From: Deroplatys truncata
Taxonomy: Eukaryota > Arthropoda > Insecta > Mantodea > Mantidae
Direction: 5' to 3'
DNA: 64,000 nt
Assembly (NCBI GenBank): GCA_030765065.1
Contig: CM060989.1
Span: 38,865,501 to 38,929,500 of the forward strand
Shown: positions 34,403-45,919 of the stretch, in pieces
Layout of the letters: each line of letters starts with the position of its first letter
How positions within the stretch are numbered: the first letter of the stretch is position 1
The notes under the pieces: model-generated
Database searches by the model: none
The model's input: the letters and a program-made list of their open reading frames with translations, nothing else
Told to the model about the DNA's origin: nothing
Position numbers and translations under genes: made by a program

Positions 34403-35908
34403 CAGAATGTAACAAAAATGTACGGCACTAATTGCAGGACACATTCCTCACACGCAGACGAAGAAATTATGTTATATGAACATGGGTCTGGAAATGCTTT
34501 GTTTCCATATTACAACTCATTAATCATGGGAAAAACACACAAACAGAATGTTAGAATCATGGGGAACATGCGACTTACATTATTGCTTGTTTACAGGTAA
34601 CATCAACTGTTCCAATGAGCAGTACAATCTTGGCAAGCACACGAGTTACCACATACTAGTAGAGTTGATCACAGACTTGGCTCGTGCAATGGCAGTGTAC
34701 ACAAATGCAGAGATGGCAGATGCCCATTTGATGTATGGATTAGCAGATGGCAATGGCGCCTGCGCTCAACATTTGTACCAGGAGAGATTTCCAGGATAAA
34801 GGAGCCATGACAGGAAAACGTTTGAAGCCACTGATCGTCGTCTTAGGGAAGGGCATTTCAGCCTGATACTTGCGACCGGGGGAGGCCTAGAGGGACGAGG
34901 ACAGCACAACGGGAGGCGATCCTCGTGTCGGTACAAGACAAGTAGATGCAACAATGAATGTTGACCACATGACTGTCTAGCGAGGTTACGCGAGATCCGG
35001 CTGTATCCATAGCATATCCAGCGTGTGCAGGCACTATCAGCAGCTGATTTTCCTGCACAGGTGCGCTTCTGCGAATGATTTATGCAACACAGATTCAACC
35101 TTAATTTTAGTGCAACGGTGCTATTCACAGATGAGGCATCGTTTCAATGAGATCAGATTGTAAATTATCGCAATCGGCATGTATGGGCTAGCGTCAGCCC
35201 TCATGCAACTGTTGAAGCAAGTCATCAACAAAGATTTCAAGTGTTTGGGCCGGCATTGTTGGTGACTGTTTGGTAGGGCCTCACGTTCTTTCACCCAGGC
35301 TCAACGGACATAGTTACCAATTTCGTAGAGAATGTTCTACCTGATCTGTTAGCAGATATGCCTTTAGCCTTGCGACAAAACATGTACTTCATGCAAGATA
35401 GAGCACCTCCTCATTTTAGTGTTAATGTCTGTCGGCTTCTAAATAACAGATTCAGTGACAGATGAATAGGTAGAGGTGGATCAATTACCTGGCCTTCATG
35501 CTCCCCAGACCTAAACCCACTGGATTTTTATTTGTGGGGGCATTTGAAAGCTCTTGTGTATTGAACCCCAGTACTGATGTTCAGAGTCTCCATGCCCGTA
35601 TTATGGAAGGCTGCGAAACCATATGCAATACTCCAGAGATACATCGGTACATCTGGGATTCACTACGATGACAGGTTGATGCATATATCAATGTTCACGG
35701 AGGGTATATTGAACACCTCCTGTGAGAAAGAGTTGCATGTGGTATGCTGGTATGTTATATTCTTGTATGTTTCCCATGATTAATGAGTTGGAGAAAGTGA
35801 GTTTTAACATGGTAACAAAGCGTTTCCACACCCATGTTCATATAATATAATTTCGTCTACACGTGAGGAATTTATGCAATTTGTTCCGTACATTTTTGTT
35901 ACACTCTG
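34403..35908 (+). mobile_element. IS630-Tc1-mariner element with D-41-D spacing (Visitor-like), dead
   Basis: It is flanked by TA (34401-34402, 35909-35910), with inverted repeats of about 80 bp beginning CAGAATGTAACAAAAATG. The transposase is broken but readable. At the N-terminus, YTNAEMADAHLMYGLADGNG is the type of motif found in DUF4817-headed transposases of insects. LFTDEASF (near 35120) is the first aspartate, FMQDRAPPHF (near 35395) the second, and DLNPLDFYLWG (near 35515) the third. I count 41 residues between the second and third, the value reported for the Visitor family. The element is full-length but carries stops and frameshifts. It sits inside a LINE. Confidence 0.85.
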
Positions 35909-36573
35909 TATGTATCAGCTCAATTTCTTCAGAAAAATTTTCAGGAAATTTTTATATCAGGATTTTTAAAGTTACTGAAAACTGTAATGTACAGCTGAAA
36001 TATACCTTTTCTTGAAAAATATGTATTTGGTGATCAGCAAAATAGCTTCAAGAAAAACAAAAGTATGACAAATGCCCTTATTCATTTAAAAAACAAACAC
36101 TTAAATATATGGATTTAAGTAAGGCATTTGATTTAGTTGAAACACTACCTATCTTATTATCTAAATTCCAATCATATGGTATACATGGTGTAGCACATAT
36201 GTGGTTTGAAGCCTATTTAATCATCAGGAAACAGATGACTTTTCTAATGATAAAAATTTTAAGTTGGAAAGTAGTAAAATTTGGGGTTCCTCAGGGTTCT
36301 AATCTTGGTCCTCTGCTATTTTAGTACTCAGTAATGATTAGCCACTTAGCATACCTCATGCAACAGCAGTACTGTATGCTAACGATATTGGCTGTATACT
36401 TAGGAGAAACACTTATGCAGTAATCACCTATAATAATAAAATAATTCAGTATGCCTCCGAAGCAAACTTTTTAGGAATAACAATTGACAATTCTTAAACT
36501 GGAAGTTGCACATTCAAAATATCACAACAAAGATTAACAGCACTCATTATTTAATCTCGGTACTAAAAATTCT

Positions 36574-36797
36574 TATGTGTTATATTCACATAGCTTCCTC
36601 AACCCTTTATCATTTATTAGTGGGTATATAAATTATTCTTAAAAAACACACACATATGTGTGTGTGTGTGCACAAAATTTTATTTTGTTCAGGGGTCATC
36701 AAAACATGTATTTTGGGGGAAATCTCAGTATCGAATTTTTTAGCAAAATGCAATACCTTCTCTACCTACTAGGCTCATGGTAAGGAAAGTAAAAATG
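36574..36797 (+). repeat. deleted A/B composite inside the LINE
   Basis: It starts like the A module (TTATGTGTTATATTCACATAGC), passes directly into a CA/TG tract (36644-36673), and ends like the B module (AAATCTCAGTATCGAATTTTT, then GGAAAGTAAAAATG). The internal parts of both modules are gone. It lies between two parts of the same LINE, which shows that the composite repeat can insert as a unit. Confidence 0.7.
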
Positions 36798-37270
36798 TAT
36801 GCAACCTTAGAATGTAAAAAATTATCCATTTCTCATATGTGCAGTCAGTACTTGCATATGACCTTACCTTATGCAGATGCTAATACTCTGCTTATAACAC
36901 AAAAGAAAATAATATAAAACATAATCTAAACAAATCTACACACTGTAAAACTTACTCCCCTTACTTTGCCCTCTTTGTACATCTTAAACCTGCGTGCTTT
37001 ATAAACAATATTCAACACAATTTTACTCAAACAACACTATTCATAACCACATTACTAGAAGCAGTATTAAAATTAACCAACAAGCAGCTAGAATGACTAG
37101 AAAGATCAATTCTATTTTGTACACTGACATCCACATGTATAACTGAATTACAAATGCAACAACTGACAGACACTCAACTAGAGTCAGAAAGAAGATTAAA
37201 AGCTTCTTAAAGGATCAGCGTTTTTATAATATTCAAGAAGTGTGTATTAGATAAGGCCTTTAAATTGTAC

Positions 37271-38399
37271 TTTTCCAAACAGTGAATAAAGAATATGAAC
37301 TGTGCCATTTTCCCTTCTCCCTTAGACATGGCTTATGCAACCAGCTCAAGAACGGCCCAATGGTTTGGAAATTATGATGTGGGTCATTGAGAAAAGCAGT
37401 TAACAACCGAAGCTTCAGGAAAGATGTCGTCATGCATGACGTAATTCATGATGGCACAACTCAAAGTGTGTGCAGAGTTACTATTGGCAGGTTTGCTTCA
37501 CACTATTGACAGCAGTGCCATCACACTCGTGGTCAACATCAGCAACCTGACTCTTCAGCCAGGGACCAAGTGGATAGCAACCAGACTCGTGTTCTGGTTT
37601 TGTGACGGCAAGATTCAGCGTAATCTACCAAGAGTAACCTTTTGGCTTTTCTAAATTATTTTCAACTGTTTGGTAAGCTGCAAAATTTAACCTTTTTACT
37701 CTTGGTGTTTCTAAATTCACATTTATGGGAGAAGGATTCATGTTTTTTAGTTCGTGTACCATTGCATTGTATTATTTGTTGTTTGAGATATATTCTCAAT
37801 TGGTAGGGTAACTTAAATTGTAAAAAGGTGAAAGAGTATATTACGTTGTCCTCTCCAAGCATATTATTTGTAATTCGGAAACTTTAAAAATGTTAAAACA
37901 AGCTGATGATGGAATTGTTAACAAATGCAAAACCTTTATAATAAATTGTTAACAAATGTGGCTGTGATTCTTTTCAATTCCTAGCTTCTATGCAATAATA
38001 GTTTCCACAATATTTAACACCTCTGGGTACGGAAAAGCCAAGTGGCTCAGAACATAAATTAGAGCATTTTATGGCTAAAGTAAAATCTTAAGGATTGGCG
38101 AGATAAATTCCTATGTTTCAAAGGCAATGTACCCTCCTTTAGGGATTGACGTCTGAAGAGGCTTCAACACACCCCAAACCTTAAGATGTGGCTTTAGACA
38201 TACAATACTTTAATAATGAACAGAACCTACATAAGGTATGTTACAGACCAAGCATCACTACTAGAACAAGGATTAGAGTGACCTGGTTAGTGATTTCAAG
38301 TTACTGATGCAGAGAGCATAATGTCTTGGCATGTGTCCCCGGGGTACAGACGGTGGATAAAGAAATATAGCGTAGTAGGCATGATGTTCTGCTTATCAA
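37271..38399. other. unassigned region
   Basis: About 1.1 kb with nothing recognised. The 68-codon frame at 37448-37654 has no family resemblance. Confidence 0.4.
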
Positions 38400-39061
38400 A
38401 CAGAGTAAGATATAAGTGCCTCATGGAAGAACTGTTCTGCTGCTTTGGGGACCATTGGAGTTACACAGCGATCAGGACACCACTTCAAGTTGACTGATGA
38501 AGGAAGCACTCGAGCAACTTGGAGTGCACAAGACATGCACAACACCTCCCCACCGCAGAACCTAGAAGAGCACTTGAGGAAGTCATGGCCAATCACCAGA
38601 GGGACTGGGATGTCAGGGTGTTGCTTTTCTTGCTGGCCTACCGCTTGTCAACACACAACACCACCAGGATGATGCCAGTCAGCTTGGTCTTAGGTAGGGA
38701 GCTGCATCCTCCATGTAACCTGATGTTTGGGAGCCACCAATCGACTACAACGTGCATGAGATGGCCTGTCAATACATACAGGTAGCAAGCGAATGGATGA
38801 AGATCTGCTACAACTGGCAAGCCAATAGCCAAGGTTTCCAACAGGGTGAGGTGGTGTGGTTGCATTGCCCTACCCGGACCAAGGGGCATTGCCACAAGTT
38901 TCAACAACCATGGCAAGGGCCCTACCTCATGAAGCGAATTAATGATGTAGTCTACCATGTCCAAAGGCTGCCCTGAGGGAAGAGGCAGGCGGTACACTTA
39001 GATCATCTAGCCTGCTATGACGGTGTTGATCGGGATAACCAGCCCTGAGGAGGGAGCATAG
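38400..39061 (+). pseudogene. Gypsy-type retrotransposon, integrase C-terminal end
   Basis: Overlapping frames (38445-38672, 38519-38785, 38752-38976) join into the C-terminal half of a Ty3/Gypsy integrase. In order they give the region after the catalytic core (W.VR.LLFLLAYR.STHNTT, near 38610), the GRELHPPCNLMFG block (near 38700), and a C-terminal domain with FQQGEVVWLHCPTRTKG (near 38840) and WQGPYL..RINDVVY (near 38910). Frameshifts separate the pieces. The gag, protease, reverse transcriptase and integrase core are absent to the left. The fragment leads into a probable 3' LTR. Confidence 0.8.
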
Positions 39062-39462
39062 TGACCATGTGCACAAAGATGCTGGCAGACAGCACCATAT
39101 GTGAGAGCATGCCAACCCCTTTACCTGGTCACCTGATTGTTAGCGCTTGCAACTGGCTCCTTTAAGACAAATGTTCCATGCAGTGAAGGTCTTTAGACAA
39201 CAAACCCTTCATGTACACTCCCTGCCTTTCTGGAAATTTCCTTGGTAGCAGGTTTGAGAAGCCTTCCTAAAAGAAGCCGCCCCATAGAGAACATTCTCGC
39301 TTTGTTGCAGGGCTAAAGAAGGGGGGCTGTTGGCAGGCAGTTATTGGATCGAGTCGGAGAGAGTCTTGTAGTCAGCAGCTGAGCAGCGAGAAGTTGACTA
39401 CACTGAGCATCTAAGCAACGAATAAGTTCTTCGGCAGCAAACTAAAGTCACAATTTGTTACA
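39062..39462 (+). repeat. probable 3' LTR of the Gypsy fragment
   Basis: A purine-rich stretch GAGGAGGGAGCATA (about 39047-39060) looks like a polypurine tract, and the sequence starting TGACC and ending TTACA follows. The length of about 400 bp is usual for Gypsy LTRs. There is no second LTR in the window to confirm the edges, so they are guesses. Confidence 0.4.
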
Positions 39463-39878
39463 ATATATTTTCCACAACTAGGTTAAATCTGCACTTTTTT
39501 ACCTATATGGACAAATCTTTGGACTTTGTTTTAGCATCTGTCAAAATTTATAGATTACCTTACAAGTTTCAGAGGCTACCACACAAATTATGTAACATCT
39601 CACTTACTACCTGTAACTTGTAAGTTCCAATTTTTAAAATCAATCTACAAAAAATGGTCAGAACACAACTATCCATTTCTGTTCAAATGACTGTGGCCAA
39701 CTTTTTAAAGATTGTGTCAAATTCTGTTGCATGCATTTTTGTACCCATTCTGACAGCTGCATAGTTAAATATATCTGTGATAATCTAATGTTTAAATAAC
39801 AAATGCTTTCATGCAGGACAGTGACAATAGATTGTCAGTATATATAATGCATTTTTGTTATTTTCAACCATATGTTGC
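39463..39878. other. no recognisable feature
   Basis: AT-rich spacer between the Gypsy fragment and the hAT element. Confidence 0.4.
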
Positions 39879-39886
39879 ACTGCAAG

Positions 39887-42171
39887 CAGTGGCAGGCACT
39901 AAAGGCCACAAGGGCATGTGGCCCCCACTTCAATTTTGAACCAAAAATACCTTTAAATAATTTCTACATAAACTGTCAACTCAAAACAAGATTATAGAAT
40001 TTCAGAGGCTAACTCTGAATGTTTCAGCACGTGCATAGTACTATACAAGAGAAGTGTAGAGTTTAAATGGCTTCTCAGATGAATGCAGCAAACCTGGTGT
40101 ATGAAGAGGACAGATCAGAGCACATTCACCTTGTGTCCAGGCTTAAGCAGGGCAGAACGCTTTGGTTTAAAAGGACTTATGATGGGCAAGAGGATGACAG
40201 GGAATGTTGCAGGAAGAATTCATGAAGGAATCTGTGGACTTTGCACAAGTGCACATCCACATTGAGCCTATGCTCCCTTTTGGAGCACTTACAAGAGAAG
40301 CTTCCTTATGGGCAGCATGCATCATCGTAGAGTAAATTACTTCGGAAATAACATTTACTAAATAAATCTGTACTATGGGAGCAATTTACTCTGGAAGTAA
40401 TGGAGAGCTCAATTACAATTTACCCTCTTAGTTATAATTATAGAAGTAAAATGTCATTGCTCCTGAAGTATTGTTTTGTTTACATGATTTACTTGAAGCG
40501 ATCATGCATAAGGTTATGTGCAATAAGAAAAGGGAGAAAATGTCAACGAAAGAGATAAATTTTTGCTGGTAAAGATAAAGAAAATCCATTTAAACAATAT
40601 AGAGTCTAATAAACATGATGTAAAGATGCTGGAAGAGAAATGCCTGGAAAGTCATGATAGACAAGTTTAATGCTTCCGGCGACGAGAAGCGAACTGAAGA
40701 GCAGCTTAAAATTCTTTGGAAACAATGTTCCTAATCTTCATATTTGCATCGCAGATCACTTGCATGTTGATGGAGAAATACCCTTTCGGATTTCAGAAAA
40801 GTTCACCGTTTTCACCGGATGGGCACAAAATAGGAACATGCATGCAGTCAATTGTATCCACAATGTATGGGAAACCTGCAGAAGTGAAGAAGAATTGCCC
40901 TTTATTTTCTGAATAGTCATGTGTAATGTACCTTGCTCTTAACCTAAAAAGCGCTCTAACAAGACAATGAAAGACATTACCAAGAGGCAGTACGGTGAAC
41001 GTTTATAAGATCGCCTGTAACTATCTGAAATGTTCTGGTTTGAAACACTCGCATAACAATTGCAGTTAGGGGGAGACAGCTGAATTCCTGTCTGAGTTTT
41101 GTTGTAAATGCTTTCCAAGCAGGTTAAGAGGAATGTAAAATATTCTTTCCTAATACAGAAACATTCCTTGAACTCTCTCCGCATTCCCATTGTTTCCTTA
41201 ATTGAGATCAATGTAATCTAAGTAATCCATGAACATGTCAAAATATCTTCCACCAAATACGATATGGTATTCTACTTCAATCGACAGGTTAGTTACTCCA
41301 TCCAGGTCATGAGAGCAAATTCTAACCTATATTGTCTTCTATTTAATCTGATAGTAATGTACTACATGACAGTGTTCTCTGATATTTACTTCTGTGGAAA
41401 TTTACTCTGGGAGTATCGGAAAGGAGTAAAATACTTTGGAAGTAGTTTACTATGATAGTAGAGGTCACACTAGTTTGGTGCATCCCATCCTAAGTGATTT
41501 GTCATGAGGTCAATATTATTAATTTTCATCAGCTTTTGTGCCAATAGCTTATATAAGGATGCTAAATTGTGAAAAGCTCTTCCAAAATTAAGGCAACTTA
41601 ACTAATAATCCTTAAATAACATCACATTTTAGAAAGTGCTATCATTATTATAAAAGAAAACTTGAATATTTAGCTAGAGCAAGATTGCAGAATGCACTTC
41701 ATCTATAAATAAAGAGGTAGTGTTTATTGCACCCTTTGGCGTTACATTTTACTATTATTTTTAATATACTTTAAAGCCCCCCCAAAAGAAAATAGTGAAG
41801 TTGCAGACAGTAATGTTGTTTCAATATGCTGCTTCATCCTAAGTAGTTATATTTATTGCTGACAATTCTTGCATGTTGTTTCTGAACAGGAGTTTGTATA
41901 GCAAAATAGTTAACAAAGATCTGAAATGCATGGGAAACTTAAATGAAGGTGAATTATTTCTTTTAGTAAACACTGAGTGGTAAATATTTTATGTAAAAAA
42001 TTGAAAACTTACATAAAATTGTTTTTGGCTTTATTTTTGAGAAAAAAGTAAGTCCTTTTTTTGGCCTGGCCTACTTTTGTAATGCAGCATGATATATTCA
42101 TGTTTGTGGATTCTATGCAATGTTAAATTGGGTTCCACCAATTTAAACTGTACACTTGCTTGCTGCCACTG
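39887..42171. mobile_element. hAT element (non-autonomous) with perfect 8-bp target duplication
   Basis: ACTGCAAG occurs at 39879-39886 and again at 42172-42179. Inside it the ends are CAGTGGCAGGCACTAAAGG on the left and the inverse of CAGTGGCAGCAAGCAAGTG on the right, a short 9-bp terminal repeat as usual in hAT elements. No hAT transposase motif is visible in the 2.3 kb, part of which is a nested element (40327-41462). Confidence 0.88.
40327..41462 (+). mobile_element. nested DNA element carrying a Myb/SANT-like remnant
   Basis: Its ends resemble each other in inverse orientation: GTAGAGTAAATTACTTCGG near 40329 against ATAGTAAACTACTTCCAAAG on the minus strand near 41455. Between 40580 and 40912 broken frames give a Myb/SANT-like DNA-binding segment. 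It reads roughly SNKHDVKMLEEK, then W..MIDKFNASGDEKRTEEQLKILWK, the arrangement found in the second protein of PIF/Harbinger elements. No nuclease frame is present. The edges are approximate and a target duplication was not identified. Confidence 0.55.
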
Positions 42172-42545
42172 ACTGCAAGGAAAGCTACAATACAGCGAAA
42201 CATGACAAACAAATAATACAGAAATTAATTTGCTAAATTTACTTACAATGTTATAGTCTTGGAAATCTAAAACATGACATGGAGCAGTTTTTATTGGTAT
42301 AACTGTTGCAGTTAAACATTGTATATATTACACCTGCCATTTTAATTCAACACATCATGTAATATGTGAGCACAGAAACATATTACACCTCTCACGTAAA
42401 TATAATTGAAAGCATCTCCGGGGCTGTTATGCCGTGGTCTGCTGGAGACATGTGTTCCAGATGTTGTGTCCACAACTGCAGTGGACATCTTCAGTGGCAG
42501 GGTCAAAGTCTCCTTGGAGAAAGTATCACTGTGTATGATGTGTTA

Positions 42546-43279
42546 AGGCTGGTTCACAACTGCCCGAGAATGGTAACCAGAATGGAAACGAGAACAGGAA
42601 TGCATATCAATGATCACATCGATCACAAAGTGAAAGTCGATTTTGCGCATTGGGATTTCATTTGTTTTTAACTGACCAATGATGTTTTATCACCTACCTC
42701 CAATTTAGCCACCATAACACGGGTTAGCCAATGTCAAAATTCGATAGAGTAAACATTATCTAAATGCATATCCATTACATTTCTGATCCTTCTAGTTGTG
42801 CCAAGCCTTCATTCCTTTATTTAATGGCATATTAAAGTTGTTTATTATTCTTTTTTAATTTCCACCAGTTTTTGCTGTTCTTTGTAGCTTTTGCCATTGT
42901 TTATGAGGTAATAGTGAGTTTTGAGTTGCATATAAACAAACTACAAATGACCCTTTCATCAGAGGAACCAACGCTCATTGGATTTGCAGGATGAGCACAT
43001 TTACTGCTAATTTCTCCCAGTTTCATGTTTCCAGCTTGCGACTATAGAAAGCACTAGCAACTGTTTCATGTCACGGCCGCCTAGAATAATCTCTAGAGTG
43101 AAGAATCCAACATGCACAATATAGATGTAATATGCCGTGCCTGGGAACGAGAAAGTTAAAAGTTGGGCAACTCTTCTTTCCCATTCCCGGAGCCCGGGAA
43201 AACTTTCCGTTGATTGCGAATGCTCCCATTTGAATACATGTATTTAAACTTTCTCGTTCTCGTTGGTTGCAAACTGCCT
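42546..43279. mobile_element. PIF/Harbinger-type MITE, TTA target duplication (copy 1)
   Basis: The ends AGGCTGGTTCACAA and the inverse of AGGCAGTTTGCAA are flanked by TTA at 42543-42545 and 43280-43282. The 3-bp TWA duplication and GG-type ends fit PIF/Harbinger. The inverted arm of the host element at about 43910 shows the unoccupied site. Further copies lie at 60991-61795, 61825-63703 (interrupted) and 63707 to the window end. Confidence 0.85.
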
Positions 43280-43366
43280 TTAGCAGTCAGTGCCACTTTA
43301 TTTATACTATAAGCGGCCTCAGCTGAATGGTCTGGAGTGGGCAGAGGCTGGGCAGCTGGTGGGAGG

Positions 43367-43660
43367 AAATTAAATTGAGTTTTCTTTATGGATGCTCTTT
43401 AACTACTATGGTTTTTAGCGTCCCATTCTATATTGGACATGAAAGACCGGTAATTTTGCTCAGAGACCTCTTTATCAGGCTTAAGGTTCTTTTACGTGCC
43501 ATAAATCTACGACATGGGACCACCAGCTTTACTTCCCTTCTGAAGGAAACCATGCTAAGGATCTTTACGCCCGAAAAAATCCATCGCCCTCTGCTGGGTT
43601 TGAACCCGCGACCTTGGGAACTAGAGGCTAGCAGTGTACCACTAGTCCACGGAGGACGAC
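43367..43660 (-). mobile_element. tRNA-derived SINE (second family) with 13-bp target duplication
   Basis: On the minus strand, CGTGGACTAGTGGTA (A box) and GGGTTCAAACCC (B box) lie in the head (43590-43655). A conserved body follows with TTTTTTCGGGCGTAAAGAT and CATGTCGTAGATTTATGGCA. The perfect duplication AGCTGGTGGGAGG flanks it (43354-43366 and 43662-43674). A second copy lies at 49955-50169. The body's ACGTAAAAGAACC segment resembles core modules shared by other invertebrate SINEs, by recollection. Confidence 0.9.
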
Positions 43661-44035
43661 AAGCTGGTGGGAGGGACCTGCCTCTTCTGATTGGCTTGCT
43701 TTGTTTTCTTGTGTTCTATTACATTTTCTGCCTTTGTTGACTGGGTGCTAGTTGCTGATTAGTTTCCAAGCCTCTTCTCTCATAGTATAGGAGAGGCCAG
43801 GCCCCTCCCACCAGCTATCCAGCCTCTGCCCACACTGGAGCAATCAGCGGAGGGTGCCTATATTATAAATATAGTGGCACTGATGGCTAATGCATCAGAC
43901 GCAGCAATACCTTCTCCAAGGAGACTTCCACCGTGCCACTGAAGGTGTTCACTGCAGTTGTGGATGAAATGTCTGGAACACCTGTCTCAGGCAGACCATG
44001 GTGTAAGAGCCTGGAAGATACTTCCAAATATATTA

Positions 44036-44356
44036 CATCTCTATTGTAATTTCAAGTTTACTCCACATAAGTGCATGTTGTAGTTTGTTCCATGCAGCCT
44101 ACAGAGAAGCACCAGTAATGGCTAACTGTCCCCTAGTTTTACTGTAAGGTATCTGATTAAACCCTTCTCCTTTTGCCCCTTCTGGCATGCTCAAATGAGA
44201 TTAAGTATACTTCATAAAATATTTTATTTAATGTTTATTTAAACATTACTTCGTACAGTTTTCACGATAAAAAATATAGACATTTTAATCAGATTCACTT
44301 TATTATGAATCTAAATTAGCTTATAAATTAATCCTAGTTTATCTTCTTTAACTGCT
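44036..44356. other. no recognisable feature
   Basis: AT-rich spacer between the foldback element and the end of the SIPA1L-like gene. Confidence 0.4.
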
Positions 44357-44361
44357 CATAG

Positions 44362-44367
44362 TTTATT
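44362..44367 (-). terminator. candidate polyadenylation signal AATAAA
   Basis: AATAAA on the minus strand, about 360 nt past the stop codon at 44727. The intervening sequence has no other gene signal, so it is a reasonable 3' end for the SIPA1L-like transcript. Confidence 0.4.
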
Positions 44368-44726
44368 AAATATTATATATTTAAGCATCACTGTACTCTT
44401 TGTTTGTTCTTGAGCACACTTCCTGAAACTTTTCCCCCCTATACACAGAGTTTTAAGACTAACTTTAGCTTTATGCTGTACTGCTATAAGATGGAGCAAT
44501 GTGCAAATTAGGATAATACTTCTAATCCTTAAAGAATAATACTGGTAATTATCATTAATGGAATGAAAATTCTGTAGTTTTGTTTTCCTTCTGCTGAGTG
44601 AACATAAAGATAAAAATAATTTAAACACAATTCTAAAAAACTTATGTTTTATATATATAATAATGATAATGACTCATGAGGTTTTATCCCACAAGGGACA
44701 GATATTTGGAAACCAGCACGCAGTTA

Positions 44727-44952
44727 TTACCAGTTATTCCAATTGTTCCTCTGAAACAACCACTCAGTGAATGTCCTAATCTGCTGTGCAGCTGTTTGAC
44801 ACTGTTCCTGGAGACGTTTGTTTTCATCTCGAAGGTGTCGCACTTCCTCTTCCAACGAGAGTCGATGACGTGTCTCACGTGCCACTCGAGCTTCTAGCTG
44901 CACCAGGTGCTCCTGGAGTTCTGTCATATGCCTACCATTTCTATTTGTTTTG
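44727..44952 (-). CDS. SIPA1L: last coding exon of SIPA1-like Rap-GAP: C-terminal coiled coil
   Basis: The exon opens after a strong acceptor (TTTTCATTTTCAG, minus strand, AG at 44954-44953) and ends at TAA 44729-44727. Its 74 codons encode a heptad-rich coiled coil, LEARVARETRHRLSLEEEV then RHLRDENKRLQEQ, followed by QTAAQQIRTFTEWLFQ. The last part is the signature C-terminus of SIPA1L/SPAR proteins (family knowledge). These are Rap GTPase-activating proteins; in vertebrates they act at synapses and cell junctions, and the coiled coil is thought to serve oligomerisation or partner binding. Its first base completes the split codon of the upstream exon, which supports the join. Confidence 0.82.
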
Positions 44953-45423
44953 CTGAAAATGAAAACAAGATTTGAAAATTATAATTATATTTCAAGATTC
45001 ACACATTGAAAAATACTGAACTTACAAAGAAAACACACACCTGCATCATGCAAAACTCAATTAACATCTGCTGTATCACACCATTTTTGAACAGAAAACC
45101 ACAACATTGGCCAAAGTATAAAGTTGTTAAAACCCCTCACCACACCAATAGAATTTAACATCTGGGAAAAAATACACATCATCAAAAACAGCAACAACGT
45201 CATTAATTTTGAAATCCCGCCTGTGAGCAATGTGTTAAAACTTTGTGCCCCCAACATCAGATGGCAACAGGTTCAGAATCCGCAGGAAGAGGAAGAAGAG
45301 GACACGGGAGAAAGCAACCTTTAGTCACCCGTCACTGACGATGAGGACGAATGCCCTCGAAAACATTTCCTGTTTTATATAACTTTTAATTAGTGAAGAT
45401 GAGTGTAAAAAAGTATGGCTCAT

Positions 45424-45915
45424 GATGATGATGAAATGGAGTTTAAGGGCGCAAAACCAGTAAGGTCATTAGCGCCCGACAAAGTTAAAATGGAGGTAAA
45501 ATAATAGTTAAAAGACCACCATAAAATAAACGAAAAAAATAAAAAATAAAAGGCCATAATAAAAACAACTAGAAGAATGGAATGAGACAGTGTCAGAGGC
45601 AGTAGAACGCGGAGCTAAAACATGGCAGGGCTAAAAACTAAAAAGTAGAAAACACACTAAAAACCATAAAACAGTGCAAGGACAGGTCAAACGCTGTCCT
45701 GTAAATGGCCGCGTCGAAGAAAAGTTAAAACACGTTTTACAGCTAGTACGTCATCTGCTAAAATGGCAGGCAGGGTGGCGCCCATCTGCAGGAATGAGCG
45801 AAGGACAGCAAAGGAGTGACACTGCTCTAAAACATGCCTAACTGTTAACGGTGCACCGCAACGACCACAAACGGGAGCAGGCTCACGGCGCAACAAGTGA
45901 CAAGTATGACTCAAT
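45424..45915 (-). mobile_element. LINE 3' end (I/R1-type zinc-finger tail)
   Basis: On the minus strand, frame 45914-45687 gives HTCHLLRREPAPVCGRCGAP followed by LTVRHVLEQC. This Cys/His pattern closes the ORF2 of many RNase-H-bearing LINEs (I, R1 and relatives). A 3' UTR of about 260 bp follows, ending in (TCA)n on the minus strand at about 45424. TCATGATGATGA occurs on both sides (about 45419 and 45920) and may be a target duplication. The copy is strongly 5'-truncated. Confidence 0.75.
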
Positions 45916-45919
45916 CTAT

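Larger units (their letters stand above)
33135..37270 (+). mobile_element. non-LTR retrotransposon (LINE), split by two insertions
   Basis: The 5' part (33166-33552, 128 codons) is an endonuclease domain, with a decayed GDFN motif (here YNFN) near residue 90 and HTSIKICNLKLFVLCIYRPT before it. Broken frames continue to about 34400, where a DD41D element (34403-35908) is inserted. The reverse transcriptase resumes near 36040 with MDLSKAFDLVE (36109) and GVPQGSNLGPLLF (36285). A repeat fragment interrupts at about 36574-36797. The C-terminal part ends near 37270. It resembles Jockey/CR1-type LINEs and is dead. Confidence 0.82.
42400..44035. mobile_element. foldback element with long inverted arms, twice interrupted
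   Basis: The left arm (42400-42545, 43283-43366 and 43662 to about 43690) is an inverted copy of the right arm (about 43780-44035). Landmarks are the CCACAACTGCAGTG segment, AAGTCTCCTTGGAGAA, and GTGGGCAGAGGCTGG. The left arm is cut by a Harbinger-type MITE (42546-43279) and by a SINE (43367-43660). Without them the arms are each about 250 bp around a short loop. A similar dodecamer (TATTACACCTCT / TATTACATCTCT) lies outside each arm and may be a target duplication. No coding capacity; class unknown. Confidence 0.82.

Noticed and set aside
45124..45324. Plus-strand frame ending in an acidic run as an exon
   Set aside because: It lies antisense in the last intron of the SIPA1L-like gene, has no splice partners that I can find, and matches nothing known.
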